Source: 40CM-4-65-16 sp035279785 (GTDB lineage: Bacteria > Chloroflexota > Dormibacteria > Dormibacterales > Dormibacteraceae). Taken from it: 50,963 nt of DNA. This document shows, one piece after another, positions 40,625 to 48,430 of this stretch. The notes under the pieces are model-generated. The model ran no database searches. It was not told where the DNA came from and saw nothing but the letters and a program-made list of their open reading frames with translations. Within the stretch, counting starts at the first letter, position 1. Each line of letters starts with the position of its first letter. The position numbers and the translations under genes were made by a program. The stretch lies in assembly GCA_035279785.1 (NCBI GenBank), contig DATEHC010000027.1:1-50963 (forward strand), written 5' to 3'.

Positions 40625-42037
40625 CTAGGCCGCCTCCTCGACATGCGCCGGCGCGGCATGCGGCGCCCTTGCTCCGGCGGCCCGCGCTCGCAACGCGATC
40701 ACCACCACCGCCAGAGCTGCCGTGACGATCACAGCGGCGAGCACGTAGGCGAGCTGGAAGGTCGCAATGCCATGGGCGTGCGACGCGGCCACGCTGGTTA
40801 CCGAGGCGAGTCCGACCGCCCCGCCGACCTGCATAGTGACGTTGCTGAATCCCGAGCCCAGCCCGGCGTCGCGGATCGGCACCTCGGACATCGAGATGGT
40901 CAGCAGCGGCAAGAACGACGATCCACCGCCGATGCCCAGCAGGATGAAGGCGACCAGAAGCTGGGGCGCGTAGGCGGCATCCGCGCTTATGTTCGACAGC
41001 GCAGCCATGGCCGTGATGATGAGAGCCAGACCGCCCATCAGGAGGGTGCGCGGGCCAAACCGCGCCATCAAGCGAGCCGAGATGCCACTCGACATAACCG
41101 CCAGCGACAGCGTGACCGGCAGAAAGGCGAGCCCCGTCTGGAACGCGCTGTAGCCGTGGACGTGCTGCAGGTACAGCGCACCGAAGAAGAAGTTGACGGA
41201 CAGGCCGGCGAACAGGAGCGCCCTGGCGGCGCTCGCGCCGACCAGGCTGCGAATGGCAAGGATGCGAAGGGGCATCAACGGGTTGCGCAGGCGCCACTCG
41301 AGGCCGACGAACGCCGCCAGCAGCACGAGCGCCGCCGCTTCGAACCCGACGGTGTGGGCCGAGGTCCAGCCGTTGTCCGCGGCGGTCACGATGCCGTACA
41401 CACCGAGCATCAGGGCCGCGGTGATCAGCGCGGCTCCGCCAAGGTCCACGCCGTGGGCGAGGCCGAGCCCGTCGTTCTCGCGGATAAGCCAGAGTCCGAA
41501 GGCCAGCGTGAGCGCGCCGATCGGCACGTTGACGAAGAAGATCCAGTGCCAGCTCGCCCACTGGGTCAGAAGGCCTCCCGCGAGCAGACCGAGCGATCCG
41601 CCGCCGGCGATCACCAGCGTGAAGACGCTCATGGCGCGTGCGCGCTCAGCCGCCTGCTGGAACTCGGTGACGATGATCGCGATGATCACGCCCGCCGAAA
41701 GCGATCCGCCGAGTCCCTGGAGGAACCGGCCGACGATCAGGTTCTGGCCCGTGTGGGCAAAGCCGCTGCCGACCGACGCCACGGTGAACAGGAACACGCC
41801 TGCGAGAAACACCTTGCGGCGGCCGATCAGGTCGCCCAGGCGCCCGGCAACCAGAAGGAAGCTGCCGTACGCGATCAGGTAGGCGTTTACGACCCAGGTC
41901 AGGTCCGCCTGGCTGAAACCGAGGTCGCGCTGGATGTTGGGCAGCGCGACGTTGACGATCGTCGTGTCGACCATGATCATCAGCTGCCCAAAGCAGACCA
42001 CGATCAGGGCCGCCCACCTCTTGAGATTTGAGTTCAT
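40625..42037 (-). CDS. MFS drug transporter, DHA2 (EmrB/QacA) family
   Basis: This 470-residue membrane protein has the DHA2 hallmarks: MVDTTIVNVALPNIQRDLGF in helix 1, GRLGDLIGRRKVFLAG in the first loop (motif A), and about 14 hydrophobic segments. It should export toxic organic compounds using proton motive force. ATG at 42037 has GGAGG five bases upstream, which rules out the longer start at 42067. A MarR regulator is divergent, and the serine hydrolase follows in the same operon. Confidence 0.92.
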   Translation of the reverse strand: MNSNLKRWAALIVVCFGQLMIMVDTTIVNVALPNIQRDLGFSQADLTWVVNAYLIAYGSFLLVAGRLGDLIGRRKVFLAGVFLFTVASVGSGFAHTGQNLIVGRFLQGLGGSLSAGVIIAIIVTEFQQAAERARAMSVFTLVIAGGGSLGLLAGGLLTQWASWHWIFFVNVPIGALTLAFGLWLIRENDGLGLAHGVDLGGAALITAALMLGVYGIVTAADNGWTSAHTVGFEAAALVLLAAFVGLEWRLRNPLMPLRILAIRSLVGASAARALLFAGLSVNFFFGALYLQHVHGYSAFQTGLAFLPVTLSLAVMSSGISARLMARFGPRTLLMGGLALIITAMAALSNISADAAYAPQLLVAFILLGIGGGSSFLPLLTISMSEVPIRDAGLGSGFSNVTMQVGGAVGLASVTSVAASHAHGIATFQLAYVLAAVIVTAALAVVVIALRARAAGARAPHAAPAHVEEAA

Positions 42038-42065
42038 ATTCGCCTCCAGAACAATCGAACCGATC

Positions 42066-42099
42066 ACAGGATGATCACTATAACAGGATCGTTACTATA
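42066..42099. promoter_or_regulatory. Tandem 17-bp direct repeat in the MFS/marR intergenic region
   Basis: Two adjoining copies share the form ACAGGATNNTNACTATA (42066-42082 and 42083-42099, 13 of 17 identical). TGATCA (42072-42077) and TAAC-N6-GTTA (42081-42094) are inverted elements inside them. This AT-rich stretch in a GC-rich genome is a good candidate for the MarR operator and for the overlapping promoters of the pump and regulator. Confidence 0.5.
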
Positions 42100-42154
42100 T
42101 CTATTGCATGGAATATCCACGAGCCGGGAATATTAAGGATCGGTGATAAGATCG

Positions 42155-42607
42155 ATGGAAGTGAGGAACGAATCGACCCGCCCGGATCCCGGGGTTGTCT
42201 CCTTGCTGGCCCAGCTCAACAAGGGCGTTCACCGGCTGATGAGCGACGAGCTGCTCGGGATGCGGATGAAGCCCTACATGGTGCTGGGTTACATCCGCGA
42301 CCATCCCGAGACGACCCAGGCGGAGCTCGAGAGCGGCCTTTTCATGGATGCCAACAGCGTGGTCTTGATCCTCAACGAGCTCGAGGCCGCCCAGTTCTCG
42401 ATCCGCCGCCGCGACCCGGGCGACCGGCGACGGCACATCGTGGAGATCACCGCGGCGGGACGGCGCGCGCTGGAGAAGGCCGAGAAGGCGCGGGAGAGCC
42501 TGGAGGGCGAGGTGCTCAAAGACCTGTCGCCTGAGGAGAGACGGACTCTTCGCCGGCTGCTTCGCCAGGTGCTCGACAGCCTCTTGGCGGTGCAGCCCCG
42601 CGCTTAA
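42155..42607 (+). CDS. MarR-family transcriptional regulator
   Basis: The protein has 150 residues and a winged helix-turn-helix. TTQAELESGLFMDANSVVLILNELEAAQ is the recognition region, and RRRDPGDRRRHIVEITAAGRRAL is the MarR wing. It probably represses the divergent pump. ATG 42155 is used; GTG 42143 has AAGGAT four bases upstream and is equally possible. Confidence 0.88.
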   Translation: MEVRNESTRPDPGVVSLLAQLNKGVHRLMSDELLGMRMKPYMVLGYIRDHPETTQAELESGLFMDANSVVLILNELEAAQFSIRRRDPGDRRRHIVEITAAGRRALEKAEKARESLEGEVLKDLSPEERRTLRRLLRQVLDSLLAVQPRA

Positions 42608-42619
42608 CCTGTAGCCGTA

Positions 42620-42979
42620 ATGCGGCGCTACGAGTCGGCCATGTTCTGGCTGGCCTTCGGCACCGCGGCCGCCGTGATCGGTCTCGCGCTGATGACCATC
42701 GGGGTGACGCGCATGCCGGCCGGCGCGAACGTCTTCATCAGTGTCTGGTTCGATGTCGGCCTTGGGCTGCTCGCCCTCGGCGGGGTGCTTCTGCTGTGGG
42801 CGCTGCTGCTCTACTTCGCTCGGCGTCGGACCGCAGTCCAACAAGGTGCCGGGCCGAGTGTCGAGTCAGGCACGGCCGACGACAAGATGGCCGAGGCCAT
42901 CAAGGGCTACTACGCCGAACGCAACCAGCTCTTGAAGATGTGGGACCGGCAGCAGCGGGGTAAGAAGGGAAAGAGTTAG
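42620..42979 (+). CDS. Hypothetical two-helix membrane protein
   Basis: The protein has 119 residues. Two membrane segments (about 8-30 and 40-65) are followed by a soluble, charged C-terminus with AEAIKGYYAERNQLLKMWDRQQ, possibly a coiled coil. It follows marR by 12 bases and may be co-transcribed with it. No family is recognised. Its end overlaps the thiolase gene by four bases. Confidence 0.6.
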   Translation: MRRYESAMFWLAFGTAAAVIGLALMTIGVTRMPAGANVFISVWFDVGLGLLALGGVLLLWALLLYFARRRTAVQQGAGPSVESGTADDKMAEAIKGYYAERNQLLKMWDRQQRGKKGKS

Positions 42980-44139
42980 TTCAGCCGCTCCACGATCATC
43001 GCCATGCCCTGCCCACCGCCCACGCACATGGTCTCCAGCCCAAAGGTCTTGTCCTTCTCCGCCAGCCCGTTGAGCAGCGTGCACAGGATGCGCGCACCGG
43101 TCATGCCGAAGGGATGACCGAGGGCGATGGCACCTCCGTGCGGGTTCAGCTTGTCGCTGAACGGGTCGACGCCGATTCCGCGCGCAGAGGGGATCACCTG
43201 CGCCGCGAACGCCTCGTTGATCTCGAGGATGTCGATGTCGTCGATGGTCATCTTCGCGCGCTTGAGCGCCTGCTTCGAGGCATCGATCGGACCCAGGCCC
43301 ATGAACTCCGGCTCGAGGGCTGACAGCCCTGTCGAGACGACGCGGGCGATCGGCTTGATGCCCAGCTCCCTGGCTCGTCTCTCCGACATCACGACCACCG
43401 CGGCGGCGCCGTCATTCAGCGGGCAGGAGTTGCCCGCGGTCACGGTTCCGTTCTCGCGGAATGCCGGTTGCAGAGTCGCCAGGACCTCCATGGTCGTGCC
43501 CGGCCGAGGGCCGTCGTCCTTCCTGAAGGTGCTGCCGTTGGGCAGGGGCACCGGAATGATCTCGCGGTCGAAGAAACCGCCATCGCGCGCCTTCACGGCC
43601 GCGGCCTGGCTCTTGACCGCGTAGCGGTCCTGCTCCTCGCGGCTGATCTTCTCGCGCGTCGCCACGTTTTCGGCCGTCTGGCCCATCGCGATGTAGATGT
43701 CGGGGTACTCCTCGGTGTTGCCGGGCACGAGCTTGGGGTTGTAGGTGTCCGGCGCGTCGGGATAGCCGCTGCCGTACCGCGACACGCACTCGACGCCAAC
43801 CGAGAGGAACACGTCGCCTTCGCCGGCCTCGATGGCGTGGGTCGCCATCCGCGTGGTCATCAGGGACGAGGAGCAGTAGCGGTTGACGGTCACGCCGGGC
43901 ACGTCGAGCCGGCTGAGGATCGAGATGACGCGACCGATGTTGTGACCCTGCTCACCGCCCGGCAGGCCGCAGCCGCAGATCAGGTCTTCGATCTCCGTCG
44001 CGTCGAGCTCGGGGACCTTGTCGAGGACCTTGTTGACCACATGGGACGCGAGGTCGTCGGGCCGGACGTCGGCGAGGGATCCCTTGCGCGCGCGGCCGAT
44101 CGGCGAGCGGCCGTACGCGACGATCACTGCTTCGGTCAT
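42976..44139 (-). CDS. Thiolase (acetyl-CoA C-acyltransferase)
   Basis: This 387-residue enzyme has all thiolase motifs: VNRYCSSSLMT with the acyl-binding Cys, NEAFAAQVIPSA, GGAIALGHPFGMTGAR with the active His, and CVGGGQGMAM with the second Cys. It cleaves 3-ketoacyl-CoA or condenses acyl-CoAs. Beta-oxidation and PHA precursor supply are both possible; the window has PHA-linked proteins at 9.9-11 kb but no other beta-oxidation genes. Confidence 0.92.
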   Translation of the reverse strand: MTEAVIVAYGRSPIGRARKGSLADVRPDDLASHVVNKVLDKVPELDATEIEDLICGCGLPGGEQGHNIGRVISILSRLDVPGVTVNRYCSSSLMTTRMATHAIEAGEGDVFLSVGVECVSRYGSGYPDAPDTYNPKLVPGNTEEYPDIYIAMGQTAENVATREKISREEQDRYAVKSQAAAVKARDGGFFDREIIPVPLPNGSTFRKDDGPRPGTTMEVLATLQPAFRENGTVTAGNSCPLNDGAAAVVVMSERRARELGIKPIARVVSTGLSALEPEFMGLGPIDASKQALKRAKMTIDDIDILEINEAFAAQVIPSARGIGVDPFSDKLNPHGGAIALGHPFGMTGARILCTLLNGLAEKDKTFGLETMCVGGGQGMAMIVERLN

Positions 44140-44173
44140 GTCACGTTTATACGCTGGTCGGGATCGGACGTAC

Positions 44174-44479
44174 TCAGGGCTCCTTCGCCGACATCACGAA
44201 GATGTACACGCCGAGGAGCACCATGCCGGCGGCCCCGAACGCGATGAGCGCGCTGAGCTTGAACGAGCCGAGGACCACGACCGTGAGCATGAGCGCCGGC
44301 AGGTAAAGCATCCCGACCCAGGTGAGGAGCGCGCGCTTTTCGAGCCATCGGGAACGCCGTCCCTCGAGGATCAGCTCGCGCGGCAGGCGTTCATTCGGGT
44401 CGAGCGGGTGAAAGATCGAGTACATGCTGCGGCGATCGAGGCTGCGAAGGTCGCGTAGCTCGAGTCGCGGGCGGCTCAT
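44174..44479 (-). CDS. Small membrane protein downstream of the ABC exporter
   Basis: The protein has 101 residues. A charged N-terminus (LELRDLRSLDRRSMYSIFHPLDPN) is followed by two hydrophobic helices (about 52-72 and 76-96). It is the last gene of the 46.8-44.2 kb operon, 23 bases after the permease. Function is unknown; an accessory subunit of the exporter is possible. Confidence 0.6.
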   Translation of the reverse strand: MSRPRLELRDLRSLDRRSMYSIFHPLDPNERLPRELILEGRRSRWLEKRALLTWVGMLYLPALMLTVVVLGSFKLSALIAFGAAGMVLLGVYIFVMSAKEP

Positions 44480-44502
44480 CTCTCTGTAGAACAGTTTGCC
44501 AC

Positions 44503-45636
44503 TCAGGACCGCACCAGGAGCGCTTCTCGGGTGAAGAGCTTTAGAGCGCCAAAGTAGCAAAGCGCGCCGGTCACCACCAGGCTGAACGACGTCACGAGGA
44601 GGGGGAGCCAGTCGACGGCGCCGTGGACGATCGCGTCGCGCAGCACGAGCACGGCGTTCAGGATCGGAATGAGGTAGTACGCAAGGTTGGGGTTGAAGTC
44701 GGGGATGAACAGCACGATTGACGCAGGGAAGATGGTGATGAAGTACAGCGGCGTCGCGTAAGCCTGGCCCTGGCGGAAGCCACGCGCGAGCGTGCCCAAC
44801 GCGAGCGTCAGCGCGCTGAACGCGCCGGCGAGAAGGATCGCCAGCCACACCATGACCGCCGCCGCCGCGATGCTGAGGTGGACCGGAAACGTTCCGCCGG
44901 CGCTGCCGAACCGGATCTGCGAGAGAGCGATGAGCATCGAGATGATCGCCGCGAGCGCGGCTGTGAGGCTGATGATGCCGACCGCGAAGATCTTGCCGAT
45001 GAGGACGTGGCTGCGCGGCGCGGGCGTGAGGAGCAGGCTCTCCAGCGTCTTCCGTTCCCGCTCGCCGGCCGATGCATCGAGGGCGGCGGACAGACCTCCG
45101 GTGAGGCTCATCGTGATGAGGATGTAGGGAAGGAAGAAGCTCAGGAAGGAGTTTCCGGCTGCGGCCGTCGGCGAGCTGAGCGGATGCACGCTGACCGGCA
45201 GCGGGTTCAGTACCGAGGGATCGACTCCCTGCTGCTGCAGCGACGCGGCCACCTTGGCGGCGTCGTACTTACTGAGGATCGTCTGAAACCTGACGTCGGC
45301 CAGCTGGGCGCTCTGCCTCGTCGGGTCGTAGTACTCGTCGACGCCTTTGTCGGTGAACACGACCCCGAGCTCGACCTGGTGCTTGGCCGCGGCCGCGGGA
45401 TCGGCAACCTCGACGAGCTTGAGGCCCGTGGCATTGAAAAGGACGTCCAGGCCGGTGGGAACCGGTCCCGAGTAGCCGACCGTATAGACCGACGAGGCCG
45501 TCTGCGTCGAGACCTGGGCGATGACGAACAGCACGATCGGTGTGGCCAGCGAGGCGAGCGCGATGGCCAGCAGCGTGCGCCGGTCGCGGAGGATCTCCGT
45601 CAGCTCCTTGCGGAAGACGATCGCGATGGCGTTCAT
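44503..45636 (-). CDS. ABC-2 type permease, NatB-like
   Basis: The protein has 377 residues. AIVFRKELTEILRDRRTLLAI is the usual ABC-2 opening before the first helix. A large extracytoplasmic region (about 45-170) precedes five more helices, and GERERKTLESLLLTPAPRSHVLIGK is the cytoplasmic coupling loop. This layout matches NatB-like sodium or drug exporters. ATG 45636 overlaps the ATPase stop (ATGA). Confidence 0.88.
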   Translation of the reverse strand: MNAIAIVFRKELTEILRDRRTLLAIALASLATPIVLFVIAQVSTQTASSVYTVGYSGPVPTGLDVLFNATGLKLVEVADPAAAAKHQVELGVVFTDKGVDEYYDPTRQSAQLADVRFQTILSKYDAAKVAASLQQQGVDPSVLNPLPVSVHPLSSPTAAAGNSFLSFFLPYILITMSLTGGLSAALDASAGERERKTLESLLLTPAPRSHVLIGKIFAVGIISLTAALAAIISMLIALSQIRFGSAGGTFPVHLSIAAAAVMVWLAILLAGAFSALTLALGTLARGFRQGQAYATPLYFITIFPASIVLFIPDFNPNLAYYLIPILNAVLVLRDAIVHGAVDWLPLLVTSFSLVVTGALCYFGALKLFTREALLVRS

Positions 45637-46361
45637 CGCTTCGCCTCGACGATTGAGAGAAATGAATCCTCGAGGTCGGTGTAGCCGCCCTTGACCTCGG
45701 CCGTGGTTCCGCTCGCGACGACCTCGCCCTCGTGGATGATGGTGACCCGGTCGCACAGCCGCTCCGCATCGTGCAGGACGTGCGTCGAGAAGATCACGCA
45801 CTTGCCCCGACTCTTCGATTCGAGCATGAACTCGCGCACCTCTCGCGACGCGAGCACGTCCAGGTTCGAGGTGGGCTCGTCGAACATCAGGACCGGCGGG
45901 TCGTGGACGATCGCCCGCGCGATCGCGACCTTTTGCTTCTGCCCTGACGACAGCGATTCCGCGCGCTGGTTGGCGAACGAGGTGATGTCAAGCCTGTCGA
46001 CGACCGCGTCGACCTTGCTTCGCAGGTCGCCGTCGAGGACGCCCGTCAGCTCGGCGAAGTAGGCGATGTTCTCGCGCGCGGTCAGGCGCGGATACACGCC
46101 GATCTCGGCCGTGACGACGCCGACGCGGCGTCTCACATCCTGGGGCGCCACGCGCGTATCGAAACCCAGCACCTCGACCGTGCCCGCGTCGGGGGCGAGC
46201 AGTGTGCAGATGACGCGCAGGGTCGTGGTCTTACCCGCTCCGTTGGGGCCGAGCAGGCCGAAGATCTCACCGGAGCGCGCCTCGAACGAGATGCCGCGCA
46301 GCACACGCGTCGAGCCAAGCTGCTTCTCCAGGCGGTCGACCCTGACCGCCGTGCCTGTCAC
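45633..46361 (-). CDS. ABC transporter ATPase, NatA-like
   Basis: The protein has 242 residues. Walker A is GPNGAGKTTT, the signature is LSSGQKQKVAIARA, Walker B is VLMFDEPTSNLD, and the switch His is in FSTHVLHDAERL. It powers the following permease. GTG at 46361 overlaps the stop of the upstream zinc-ribbon gene (GTGA), which argues against the longer frame reaching into that gene. Confidence 0.92.
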   Translation of the reverse strand: MTGTAVRVDRLEKQLGSTRVLRGISFEARSGEIFGLLGPNGAGKTTTLRVICTLLAPDAGTVEVLGFDTRVAPQDVRRRVGVVTAEIGVYPRLTARENIAYFAELTGVLDGDLRSKVDAVVDRLDITSFANQRAESLSSGQKQKVAIARAIVHDPPVLMFDEPTSNLDVLASREVREFMLESKSRGKCVIFSTHVLHDAERLCDRVTIIHEGEVVASGTTAEVKGGYTDLEDSFLSIVEAKR

Positions 46362-46780
46362 TTGGTCCGGGTGGTCTTCCTCGTTGCCGTGGACGGTGGT
46401 TTGGCGGCCGGCGCTTTCTTGACTGGCGCTTTCTTGACTGGCGCTTTCTTGACCGCCGCTTTCTTGGGGGCCGGCTGTTTCGCCGCGGGTGCCTTGGCAG
46501 CAGGCTTCTTGGCGGCAGGCTTCTTGGATTCGGTGGCGCGCTTGGGCTTCGCTTCGGCTTCGGTCGCGACCGGCTCCTCGGCCTTCGCCGGCTCGGGCTC
46601 GGCCGCGGTGGCGACGCCCATCGTGCTGGAAAGCGTGCGGTGACACGTCTCGCACGTGACGATGGTGCGCACCAGCGAGCCGAGGTGATGCGCCTCGCTG
46701 CGCAGGTTCCGAGGTCGCTGGCAGAAGTTGCAGTAGCCGACCTCGGTGGTGACTTCGACGTGCCCCGGTCTTCGATTCAT
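46358..46780 (-). CDS. Zinc-ribbon protein with Lys/Ala/Pro-rich H1-like tail
   Basis: The protein has 140 residues. GYCNFCQRPRNL and VTCETCHRTL form a four-Cys zinc ribbon in the first 50 residues. The rest is Lys/Ala/Pro-rich with repeated KKAPV units, as in histone H1-like bacterial proteins. No membrane part is seen. It could bind nucleic acid or ribosomes. Its stop overlaps the ABC ATPase start (GTGA), an unusual partner. It diverges from the pyr operon. Confidence 0.65.
   Translation of the reverse strand: MNRRPGHVEVTTEVGYCNFCQRPRNLRSEAHHLGSLVRTIVTCETCHRTLSSTMGVATAAEPEPAKAEEPVATEAEAKPKRATESKKPAAKKPAAKAPAAKQPAPKKAAVKKAPVKKAPVKKAPAAKPPSTATRKTTRTK
46410..46454 (-). repeat. Three tandem 15-bp repeats encoding KKAPV units
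   Basis: On the plus strand the unit is GGCGCTTTCTTGACT at 46410-46424 and 46425-46439, then at 46440-46454 with one change at the last base. A 15-base period keeps the frame, so the tail can lengthen or shorten by slippage. Confidence 0.85.
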
Positions 46781-46818
46781 TGGGCTACCAAGTTACGGTA
46801 AACTCTCCCGCGAGCTCG

Positions 46819-46852
46819 CCTTTAAGTCCTGGCCGGAGAGCCAGGGAAGGAG
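46819..46852 (+). promoter_or_regulatory. PyrR-binding RNA element in the pyr operon leader
   Basis: An upper stem CCTGGC/GCCAGG (46828-46833 with 46840-46845) carries the hexaloop CGGAGA. The sequence around it fits the PyrR consensus CCNGNGAG. A lower stem CCTT/AAGG (46819-46822 with 46847-46850) contains the start of the AAGGAG ribosome site. PyrR bound with UMP would be expected to stabilise this structure and hide the ribosome site. pyrR itself is in the operon. Confidence 0.7.
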
Positions 46853-46860
46853 TTTTTTTC

Positions 46861-46959
46861 ATGGCCGTCACGTCGCGACTCCGGCATGTACGCCGGGCGC
46901 GCGCAGGGCGCACTCAGATAGTTTCGTCAGGCTGCTGGGCTCTGGAAGGACGGAACTGA
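46861..46959 (+). CDS. 32-codon leader ORF of the pyr operon
   Basis: ATG at 46861 follows AAGGAG (46847-46852) by eight bases. The peptide begins MAVTSRLRHV, nearly the same as PyrB (MAVSSRLRHV), then diverges, and the frame ends at TGA 46957-46959, overlapping the pyrB ATG (TGATG). The ribosome site is the one covered by the PyrR hairpin. I infer that the leader carries PyrR control to pyrB by translational coupling. It arose by duplication of the pyrB 5' end. Confidence 0.55.
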   Translation: MAVTSRLRHVRRARAGRTQIVSSGCWALEGRN

Positions 46960-46987
46960 TGGCCGTCTCGTCGCGACTCCGGCACGT
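46861..46987 (+). repeat. Direct duplication of the pyrB start region
   Basis: Bases 46861-46889 and 46959-46987 are identical at 27 of 29 positions, 98 bases apart. The similarity extends upstream into GGAAGGA (46845-46851 and 46944-46950), so ribosome site, start codon and the first ten codons were copied together. Confidence 0.9.
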
Positions 46988-47885
46988 CGTCGAGTCGCAG
47001 CAGTTTTCCAGAGCCCTCCTCGAAGACCTCTTTGCGCGAGCCGACGAGATCAAGCGCGAGCCGCATCTTTACATCGGCCGGCTCGCGGGCCGCGTGATGG
47101 CGGCGCTGTTCTACGAACCCTCGACGCGTACTCGCCTGTCGTTCGAGGCCGCGATGCTGCGGCTGGGCGGCCAGACGATGGGCACCGACAACGCGCGCGA
47201 GTTCTCGTCCGCGGCAAAGGGGGAGACGCTCGAGGACACGATCCGAATCGTGAGCGGATACTCGGACGTGATCGTGCTGCGCCACAGCGAGGAAGGCGCG
47301 GCCAAGCGTGCCGCGGCGGTGAGCGACATCCCGATCATCAACGCCGGCGACGGCCCGGGCCAGCACCCGACCCAGGCGCTGCTCGACCTCTACACGATCC
47401 GCGCGGAGCTCTCGCGGATCGACGGCGTGAGTGTGGCGATGGTCGGCGACCTTGCGAACGGCCGCACCGTCCGCTCCCTTTCGTACCTGCTGAGCAAGTT
47501 CAAGGACGTGAAGCTGTGGTTCGTTGCGCCGCCGCAGGTCGCAATGCGCGACGACCTCAAGCGGCACCTCGACGAGCACCACGTGCCGTGGGTCGAGACC
47601 CAGGACCTCGACTCCGTGCTGCCAGAGGTGGACGTGGTCTACATGACGCGGATCCAGAAGGAGCGCTTCTCCGACCCGGCCGCGTACGAGGCGGTGAAGG
47701 GCGTGTACCGGATGGACCAGAAGGCAGTGGACCGCATGCGCAAGTACGCCATCCTCATGCATCCGCTGCCCCGGGTGGACGAGATCTCGCCCGAGGTGGA
47801 CCGCGATCCTAAGTCGGCATACTTCCGCCAGGCCCGCAACGGACTGCACGTGCGCATGGCGCTGCTCGATCGGCTGCTGACATGA
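46959..47885 (+). CDS. pyrB: Aspartate carbamoyltransferase catalytic subunit
   Basis: This 308-residue enzyme joins carbamoyl phosphate and aspartate. FYEPSTRTRLSFE (STRT at 55-58), GDGPGQHPTQALLDLYTI, VAMVGDLANGRTVRSL and ILMHPLPRVDEI are present. No pyrI regulatory subunit is nearby. The ATG overlaps the stop of the leader ORF. The weaker GGAAGGA at 46944-46950 gives it its own ribosome site. The stop overlaps pyrR (ATGA). Confidence 0.95.
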   Translation: MAVSSRLRHVVESQQFSRALLEDLFARADEIKREPHLYIGRLAGRVMAALFYEPSTRTRLSFEAAMLRLGGQTMGTDNAREFSSAAKGETLEDTIRIVSGYSDVIVLRHSEEGAAKRAAAVSDIPIINAGDGPGQHPTQALLDLYTIRAELSRIDGVSVAMVGDLANGRTVRSLSYLLSKFKDVKLWFVAPPQVAMRDDLKRHLDEHHVPWVETQDLDSVLPEVDVVYMTRIQKERFSDPAAYEAVKGVYRMDQKAVDRMRKYAILMHPLPRVDEISPEVDRDPKSAYFRQARNGLHVRMALLDRLLT

Positions 47886-48430
47886 ATGTGATCGAGGGGA
47901 AGCTCAAGGCGACGGTGATGGACGCGGACCAGATCCGCAGGTCATTGCACCGAATCGCGCACGAGATCGTCGAGCGCAACCGCGGCACCGAGGACATCGT
48001 CGTGGTCGGCATCGTGAGCAAGGGTGACGTGCTCGCGAAGCGCCTCGCGGCGATCCTCAGCAAGCTCGAGAGGTCGAGCGTGCAGTTCGGCCGGCTCGAC
48101 GTGACGATGCATCGGGACGACCTGCGGCTGCGTCCGCCCGACGGCCACCATCCGGCCAGCGAGATGCCCGACATCGACCGGCGTGTCGTGGTCCTGGTCG
48201 ACGACGTGATCCACCACGGCCGCACCGCGCGAGCCGCGATGGACGCGCTCATGGACTTCGGCCGGCCGCGCGCGATCCAGCTGGCGGTCCTGGTCGATCG
48301 CGGCCATCGCGAGCTGCCGATCCGGCCGGACTACGTGGGCAAGAACGTGCCCACCTCGGAGGGCGAGCGCATCGAGGTGCTCGTCGACGAGGAAGACGGC
48401 ATCGACCAGGCGGTGATCGTTGCCGGGTAA
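47882..48430 (+). CDS. pyrR: PyrR, pyrimidine operon regulator / uracil phosphoribosyltransferase
   Basis: This 182-residue protein of the type I phosphoribosyltransferase fold has the PRPP loop VVVLVDDVIHHGRTARAA (102-119). KLKATVMDADQIRRSLHRIAHEI, LDVTMHRDDLR and IRPDYVGKNVPTS are typical of PyrR. It senses UMP and binds pyr leader RNA, and the hairpin at 46819-46852 is the likely target. The position second in the operon differs from Bacillus, where pyrR is first. It overlaps both neighbours. Confidence 0.93.
   Translation: MNVIEGKLKATVMDADQIRRSLHRIAHEIVERNRGTEDIVVVGIVSKGDVLAKRLAAILSKLERSSVQFGRLDVTMHRDDLRLRPPDGHHPASEMPDIDRRVVVLVDDVIHHGRTARAAMDALMDFGRPRAIQLAVLVDRGHRELPIRPDYVGKNVPTSEGERIEVLVDEEDGIDQAVIVAG

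Noticed and set aside
46828..46860. The pyr leader hairpin plus T-run as an intrinsic terminator
   Set aside because: The stem is separated from the seven T by GAAGGAG, which is a ribosome site; the loop sequence and the presence of pyrR fit a PyrR-binding element better.
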